Source: Vondammii sp040505895 (GTDB taxonomy: Bacteria > Pseudomonadota > Gammaproteobacteria > Chromatiales > Chromatiaceae). From it: DNA of 64,000 nucleotides. The DNA lies in contig JBEVXU010000018.1 in NCBI GenBank assembly GCA_040505895.1, positions 124,001 to 188,000 of the forward strand. Direction: 5' to 3'. A program made the translations under genes and the position numbers. Below, piece by piece: positions 61,826 to 64,000 of this stretch. The first letter of the stretch is position 1. Each line of letters begins with the position of its first letter. The notes beneath the pieces are model-generated. The model saw only the letters and a list, made by a program, of their open reading frames with translations, searched no databases and was not told the origin of the DNA.

Positions 61826-62977
61826 CTACTTGTGAGACCGCAAAATAACGAACTTTCTGTTCTCCGCCACCTGTTCCACATTGCCAAAGAGATGTTTCAG
61901 TTTTACCTGGTAGTTGAGGTGACGATTACCCACCACCCACAGCTCACCTCCGGGCCTCAGCACCTTTCTTGACTGGCTGAACATGCGCCAGGCGACAGCA
62001 TCCCCCACCGCCTGCTGCTGGTGGAAAGGAGGATTACAGAGTATCAGGTCGGTACTCTCGCCAGAGAGTGCACCCAGGCAATCCCCTACTTCGAATAAGG
62101 CACTGTTCTTCAAGCCTGATGCCGAAAAAGTCTCCCGGGCACTGGCCACGGCCATATAGGACTCATCGACAAAGTAGAAATTGGTCTCCGGATTTTGTGC
62201 CGCCACCATCAGCCCGAGCACACCATTGCCACATCCCAGATCGACAATATCCCCCTCTCCCTCGGTGGCAGGCAGATGCTGCATCAGAAAGCGAGTGCCG
62301 ATATCCAACTTCTCCCTGGAGAATACATTGGCATGGTTTATCAGCGTGTAGGGAGTCTCATCCAACCGATAGCGCTTTGGGTAAGGGGACGACACCTCAG
62401 GTAGAGAGCGATCCGGTTGCGTATAGATTAGTCGCGCCTTCTTCTTTGCCAGAGAGGTGGTAGTAGGCCCGATGATCTGCTCAAACAGCTTCAGAGTGGA
62501 GCTGTGAATCTGCTTCACCATGCCGCAACCGATCACCCGGCTCGACTCATTGAGGTGGGGTTTCAGCTGAATCAGCTCATGCTCAAGCAGTGCCAGGGTC
62601 TTGGTCACCCGAACCAGTACCAAGTCATAGACACCTTCAAGATCATCCAGGGATGAGAGCATCTTCACCGATACCGCATCCGACCCGTTAGTCTCGAGAT
62701 TCTCCCGGGCTGACCAGGTGGCGATATAGGAGTCGCTCTGCATCGTGGGAGAGAAAGAGGCAAGGGCACAGCTCAGCGCCCCAAAGCTGTCATTGATGAT
62801 CAGAATTCGTTGATCCAACTCCACCTCCAGCTCATCGAGCAAGTAGGCATCGGCGGCATCCCAGGCACGCAGCATCTCTCGCTTCTGCAGCGGGTATCTC
62901 TTAAGCGTCAGAGAGCCAAAGGGTGAGGTGAAGTGTTGTTCAGTTGCAGTATCAGGCATGGTGGAGATAGACGTCAT
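61826..62977 (-). CDS. rlmG: 23S rRNA (guanine-N2)-methyltransferase RlmG-like
   Basis: About 383 residues from ATG 62977; 62959 is an alternative overlapping the rsmJ stop by eight bases. Two-domain RsmC/RlmG organisation: a degenerate N-terminal methyltransferase, then SAM motif VDLGCGNGVLGLMVA and catalytic LILCNPPFHQQ (NPPF), preceded by LINHANVFSREKLDIGTRFL. RsmC is an alternative, but the RlmG-type layout and QPDRSLPEV-like linker fit better. Confidence 0.8.
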   Translation of the reverse strand: MTSISTMPDTATEQHFTSPFGSLTLKRYPLQKREMLRAWDAADAYLLDELEVELDQRILIINDSFGALSCALASFSPTMQSDSYIATWSARENLETNGSDAVSVKMLSSLDDLEGVYDLVLVRVTKTLALLEHELIQLKPHLNESSRVIGCGMVKQIHSSTLKLFEQIIGPTTTSLAKKKARLIYTQPDRSLPEVSSPYPKRYRLDETPYTLINHANVFSREKLDIGTRFLMQHLPATEGEGDIVDLGCGNGVLGLMVAAQNPETNFYFVDESYMAVASARETFSASGLKNSALFEVGDCLGALSGESTDLILCNPPFHQQQAVGDAVAWRMFSQSRKVLRPGGELWVVGNRHLNYQVKLKHLFGNVEQVAENRKFVILRSHK

Positions 62978-63731
62978 AGCGTGTGTTTGGGCTGGTAATA
63001 GCCATTGAGGGTTTGATCTCATTGAGAGTGGCGGCCTTGGCGGGGCGTTTTACCACAACCCGGTTACGTGCAACCTTCCTGGCCGCTTCCAACAGTTCGG
63101 CACTATCTTCATCATCCCCCACCAGTGCCCTGAAGGTGCGCATCTCCTTCTTGACCAGGGCGGATTTCTCTCGGTGGGGATACATGGGATCCATATAGAC
63201 CACATCGGGCCAAGCCTCTTGTGGTAGTGCCAACAGTTGCTCTTTGGCATCCCCCCGGAGGAGCTTCATGCGGCTGACTATAATAAAGACCTCGGGATCA
63301 TCTTGGGCGCGCAACAGGGCATCCTCCAGCAGTGCGGCAATAACGGGAGAGCGCTCCACCATACGGACCTCGCAGCCAAGAGAGGCGAGGACAAAGGCAT
63401 CACGGCCAAGCCCGGCGGTGGCATCCAGCACCGAGGGTGTGCGCCCCTGCTTGAGGCCTATTGCCCGCGCAAGGGGTTGCCCCCTGCCACCGCCAAAGCG
63501 ACGGCGGTGAGCGGATTTACCGGAGACAAAATCGATATAGACAGGCCCCGGTGCCTTTTTTCCACTCTCACGTAGTTCCAGACGCTGGTCGGTTTTTACC
63601 AGAAGCAATGCATGGCTTTCATCCTCATCGCTGCAGAGCGGACAGCCAAGGGTCTCTGCCAGACGAGCCGCATACACGTCCTGATCGGGAGAGCTGGCAG
63701 CTACGGCAATAGAGGGTTGGTTACTGGTCAC
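62952..63731 (-). CDS. rsmJ: 16S rRNA (guanine1516-N2)-methyltransferase
   Basis: 259 residues. PVYIDFVSGKSAHRRRFGGG, then VLDATAGLGRDAFVLASLGC (SAM motif I) and VYMDPMYPHREKSALVKKEM (catalytic DPMYP) match RsmJ/YhiQ. Upstream of and overlapping rlmG; both modify guanine N2 in rRNA. Confidence 0.93.
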   Translation of the reverse strand: MTSNQPSIAVAASSPDQDVYAARLAETLGCPLCSDEDESHALLLVKTDQRLELRESGKKAPGPVYIDFVSGKSAHRRRFGGGRGQPLARAIGLKQGRTPSVLDATAGLGRDAFVLASLGCEVRMVERSPVIAALLEDALLRAQDDPEVFIIVSRMKLLRGDAKEQLLALPQEAWPDVVYMDPMYPHREKSALVKKEMRTFRALVGDDEDSAELLEAARKVARNRVVVKRPAKAATLNEIKPSMAITSPNTRYDVYLHHA

Positions 63732-63814
63732 GTTGCGGGCTCTTGCAGAGTTCGGCTTTAGAGACCCGTTTTATAACACACCTCTACACCCTTATGCGCC
63801 CTGTTTGACAGGCC

Positions 63815-64000
63815 TCACTTCCAGAGATCCACATCTCTGCCCTGTTCACGGATCGCCTCTGCCCGCTCCGTGATATAGCGCTGAAAACTGGGCTGATGCT
63901 TAAACCCACCACTGAGAAGATAATCGAAGATCGATTCTGTATGAAACCGCTTGAACACCGCCTCAGAGCGGATCACCTCACCCTGCTGACGGTCAAGCAG
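63815..64000 (-). CDS. 3' end of an unidentified gene
   Basis: Reading leftwards from the window edge, 61 codons in frame end at a TGA (63817-63815): begins LLDRQQGEVIRSEAVFKRFH and ends EQGRDVDLWK. Helical and charged. Codon use looks like that of neighbours. I do not recognise the family from this tail. Confidence 0.65.
   Translation of the reverse strand: MLDRQQGEVIRSEAVFKRFHTESIFDYLLSGGFKHQPSFQRYITERAEAIREQGRDVDLWK

Noticed and set aside
1..64000. CRISPR array, prophage or integron
   Set aside because: No regularly spaced repeats of 25-40 bases, no cas, integrase or phage structural genes were seen. Repeats present are dispersed REP/MITE types.

Overview
The window looks like a chromosomal stretch of a gammaproteobacterium. 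The pcnB-folK-panB-panC-panD order, a DUF3581 protein, a YebG-like protein, RsmJ and RlmG all point that way. Many c-di-GMP, PilZ and cAMP-type signalling genes, an orphan hydrogenase chaperone (hupF/hypC type), a cytochrome c peroxidase and short REP/MITE-like repeats in many gaps suggest a free-living or symbiotic, metabolically versatile (perhaps sulfur-oxidising) lineage. That last point is inference. No phage, integron, CRISPR array or rRNA operon was seen.

Layout. 0-7.5 kb: acyl-CoA ligase, orphan hupF, an HD-GYP remnant, then a co-directional run of an unknown protein, a Ser/Thr kinase with a cyclic-nucleotide-binding domain, an SDR and a B12-binding radical SAM protein. 7.6-14.2 kb: an orphan molybdopterin oxidoreductase, DUF3581, a YebG-like protein and a P-type cation ATPase. 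14.4-20.1 kb: pantothenate/folate/RNA-tail genes (panD, a Sel1-SPOR protein, panC, panB, folK, pcnB). 20.3-24.8 kb: tRNA-Glu, then a di-haem peroxidase gene overlapping a PAS-GGDEF-EAL sensor gene. 25.3-33.8 kb: a TVP38-flavoprotein fusion, a VOC protein, pyruvate phosphate dikinase and ValS. 34.1-40.3 kb: PilZ and Sel1 proteins and a complete branched-chain amino-acid-type ABC importer (livKHMGF). 40.5-45.2 kb: a small unknown, TcdA, and a class III adenylate cyclase flanked by two lipoproteins. 45.3-59.5 kb: a 5-oxoproline/glutamate island. 59.8-64 kb: endonuclease IV, tRNA-Asp, DUF5610, RlmG, RsmJ and a truncated 3' end.

The most interesting block is 45.3-59.5 kb. One leftward operon reads pxpB-pxpC-pxpA-NAD-glutamate dehydrogenase, a route from 5-oxoproline to glutamate to 2-oxoglutarate. 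A second leftward operon reads TRAP dctP-dctQ-dctM followed by a fused HyuA/HyuB-type 5-oxoprolinase. A winged-helix regulator lies between them, divergent from pxpB. I found the same imperfect 19-bp palindrome (14/19 identical) upstream of both operons, at 51551-51569 and 59453-59471. In both cases it overlaps the predicted -35 element at the same offset. This suggests one regulon holding two unrelated 5-oxoprolinases, a candidate uptake system and a glutamate sink.

Several short mobile-type repeats are visible. A 173-bp MITE-like element at 24936-25108 has 13-bp perfect terminal inverted repeats and a TATTA direct repeat on both sides; a truncated inverted copy lies at 10.7 kb. A second family at 18.0 kb (with a decayed copy at 1.96 kb) carries a GTAGGAGCGAACTTGTTCG core. 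A third lies at 33.9 kb.
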